From positions 1-52,482 of the forward strand of contig JAFQLQ010000016.1 in assembly GCA_017414505.1 (NCBI GenBank): a DNA stretch of 52,482 nt. The letters run 5' to 3'. Below, one piece after another: positions 50,827-52,482 of this stretch. A program made the translations under genes and the position numbers. The notes under the pieces were generated by a model. The model saw nothing but the letters and a program-made list of their open reading frames with translations, was not told the DNA's origin and searched no databases. How positions within the stretch are numbered: position 1 is the stretch's first letter; each line of letters begins with the position of its first letter. This DNA is from Clostridia bacterium. Its GTDB lineage: Bacteria; Bacillota; Clostridia; UMGS1840; HGM11507.

Positions 50827-52482
50827 TTACAACTCCATATCCCAATCATCGTGGCTATGCTGTTTCGATTGACGGTATGGATGTTGCTGTGTTTTGGTGC
50901 GTTCAAGCATTTTGCGGATTGAACGGCGTTCCGCTTCACCTGTGAAATTATCTGTTTCTGTCCTTGCAGAAGAAAACAAATCTCTGTCAAATGATTTATC
51001 GTAAATCTTTTGCAAATCGTCTGCGGTTTCTGCTTCGGTCTGCGGTCTTACTGCATAACGCAAATCTTCCAGATCGTCTGCATCAAAGTCCTGTGATTGT
51101 AGCTTTAATTCTGCAAATTCATTTTGTGCAAAATTCAATTTTTCTCGGCTTTCTTCTGCGTGCCGTTCCATAACCGGCATGGCTTCTTGGATATTGTTGA
51201 TTTTGGTTTTTAACTCCCTGACATCATCTGCACGGTACATAGATAAAATCAATTCTCCGTCTGTGCGTAATTCTTCTATCTGCTCCGACAGTTCGGTTAT
51301 ATCTTGTGTCAATTCCTTATGCCTGAAAACCTTAATTGCAGGTGTTCTTTGTTTTTCTGCTTGCAGTTGCTTTCGCTCTGCAATTTTATCTTGCAATCTG
51401 TCTGTAATATCAGAATATTTACTATAACCGATTTCAAGTGCAATGACTTCCTGTTTCTTTGCGGTTTTCCATTTATCCGTAAAGGATATTACATATCTGC
51501 AATGAATCATTGTGCCACGCAGTTTTTCAAGTGCATGTGCAATCTTGGGCATGGATTCCATAACTGTTTTTGCAAGATTTTTGATGATTTCTTTAAGCTC
51601 ACGGAGCAGTTTGTTATCTGCTTTAATTTGCCTGTTGATTTCGCAACGCTCGGAAGTGCCGCCTTTCTGCTCAATTATTCTTGCGGTAACTCCTTCGTGT
51701 ATGGTAGGCTGTTCGTCAATTCCACGCTCTTTATGGCTTCGGTGGTCTATGCGTTCATCAAGGTTTTTACGCTCTAAATACAGATTATTTATATCTGTCC
51801 AATTCTTTCGCCATATCAAAAGCTGTTCTTCGCTGTTCCACCGTTCAGTGATGGGGTTTTGTCTGCCGTAGCGTGTGCTTTTGGGATATTTTGAAGCTCG
51901 TTCATATCCCTGTTGCTCGGCTTGTGATGGTGGCATATATACTTTCTTTTTGCCGACTATGTACTGATATTGTTTCTCCCAACCGTCAAGCTGTGTGGTC
52001 TTGTATTCGCTTGATGTAAAGCCTTTTTCCTCACCGTCCTTTATACACAAATATTCTTTCTCGGTCTTGTTCTGCCATTTGCCGTTTTCGTCAAGCGGTC
52101 TGACCGTAAGCATAATATGTGCGTGTGGGTTGTGTCCGTCTGTATCGTGTATGCAGAAATCGGCACACATTCCGTCATTAACAAAGTTATCCTGCACATA
52201 CTCCGTAAGCAAGGATATATTTTCTTCTTTGGATAGCTCCGTAGGTAACGCAACAACAAATTCCCTTGCAAGTCTGCTGTCCTTTGTCTTTTCCGTTTCT
52301 TCAACTGCGTTCCACAAAACACTTCGGTCTTTCCACTCCGGCGGTGCTTGTGGCGATAATAGCACTTGCTCATAAACAAGACCTTGTTTTCTTGTGTAAT
52401 CGTGCTGTATTCCGTCATAGTCATTGTATATACGGGAACAGCTCATATATGCAGAAGCAGCAACGGCACTTCTGCCGACACC
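50827..52482 (-). CDS. MobA/MobL family relaxase, 5' end outside the window
   Basis: At least 551 residues of a plasmid or ICE mobilization relaxase. The frame stays open past the first in-window ATG (52446) to the window edge, reading GVGRSAVAASAYMSCSR, which matches the usual MobA/MobL start region (SAVAAAAYRSG), so the true start lies beyond 52482. The metal-binding His cluster is DTDGHNPHAHIMLTVRP, and HDYTRKQGLVYEQVLL is also typical. The C-terminal half is long coiled coil. Relaxases nick oriT and lead the strand during transfer. The base composition looks less AT-rich than the neighbouring operon, which suggests a different origin. Only the partial gene can be judged. Confidence 0.88.
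   Translation of the reverse strand, partial: GVGRSAVAASAYMSCSRIYNDYDGIQHDYTRKQGLVYEQVLLSPQAPPEWKDRSVLWNAVEETEKTKDSRLAREFVVALPTELSKEENISLLTEYVQDNFVNDGMCADFCIHDTDGHNPHAHIMLTVRPLDENGKWQNKTEKEYLCIKDGEEKGFTSSEYKTTQLDGWEKQYQYIVGKKKVYMPPSQAEQQGYERASKYPKSTRYGRQNPITERWNSEEQLLIWRKNWTDINNLYLERKNLDERIDHRSHKERGIDEQPTIHEGVTARIIEQKGGTSERCEINRQIKADNKLLRELKEIIKNLAKTVMESMPKIAHALEKLRGTMIHCRYVISFTDKWKTAKKQEVIALEIGYSKYSDITDRLQDKIAERKQLQAEKQRTPAIKVFRHKELTQDITELSEQIEELRTDGELILSMYRADDVRELKTKINNIQEAMPVMERHAEESREKLNFAQNEFAELKLQSQDFDADDLEDLRYAVRPQTEAETADDLQKIYDKSFDRDLFSSARTETDNFTGEAERRSIRKMLERTKTQQHPYRQSKQHSHDDWDMEL

Overview
The window looks like a piece of the chromosome of an anaerobic, spore-forming, low-GC Clostridia-type bacterium (phylum Bacillota). 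The reasons are spoIVA, a CwlJ/SleB-type cell wall hydrolase, an lipoteichoic-acid-synthase-like enzyme, two SLH-domain surface proteins, AT-rich sequence with strong housekeeping promoters, and an NADH-linked [FeFe]-hydrogenase operon typical of fermenters. I cannot name the genus. There are no rRNA, tRNA or CRISPR features that I can support.

Layout. 1-271: two REP-like intergenic repeats. 272-8838: spoIVA (minus), secD-secF, an SLH protein, an LTA-synthase-like sulfatase-fold enzyme and a DUF1015 protein. 9003-14152: a large SLH/S-layer-type protein with a structured leader, then on the minus strand a small membrane protein, a stalk-domain cysteine-peptidase-like exported protein and an AraC regulator. 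14271-19504: carbohydrate genes (GH27 alpha-galactosidase, a discoidin-like protein, a sialate O-acetylesterase-like SGNH hydrolase), with ireB, a spore-type hydrolase and an anion permease between them. 19546-25083: one tightly packed operon (nfeD, SPFH protein, mnmM, an RlmL-like methyltransferase, an SbcD-like nuclease, a YhaN-like ATPase). 25127-31365: Asp23 protein, FakA-like kinase, dCMP deaminase, NSS transporter, MgtC protein, tyrS.

31414-40899 is an [FeFe]-hydrogenase locus. The catalytic trimer (NuoE-, NuoF- and HydA-like) is interleaved with probable regulators: two DRTGG proteins, two GHKL ATPases, a PHP protein, a thioredoxin-like [2Fe-2S] protein, a PAS/kinase-like protein, and a second hydrogenase-like protein. 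That second protein keeps the four H-cluster cysteines but has alanine at the proton-relay position, as in sensory (HydS-type) hydrogenases. Together these suggest hydrogen metabolism tied to its own redox or H2 sensing.

42212-50373 (minus strand) is the most unusual part. It is an apparent single operon: a dynamin-like GTPase, a 1139-residue HerA/DUF87-type ATPase with a long Ser/Thr/Gly-rich segment, an HNH nuclease toxin-like protein, a SUKH-like immunity protein, a HEIRH metallopeptidase toxin-like protein, an unknown small protein in the immunity position, and a TM2 membrane protein. The two toxin-like proteins share an ungapped N-terminal motif (14 of 23 positions identical) and then diverge completely. 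That is what a common delivery or docking tag would look like. I do not recognise this combination as a described system. Next to it is a MobA/MobL-type relaxase that runs off the end of the window, with a complex nested inverted repeat between them, so the cassette probably sits in or beside a mobilizable element.
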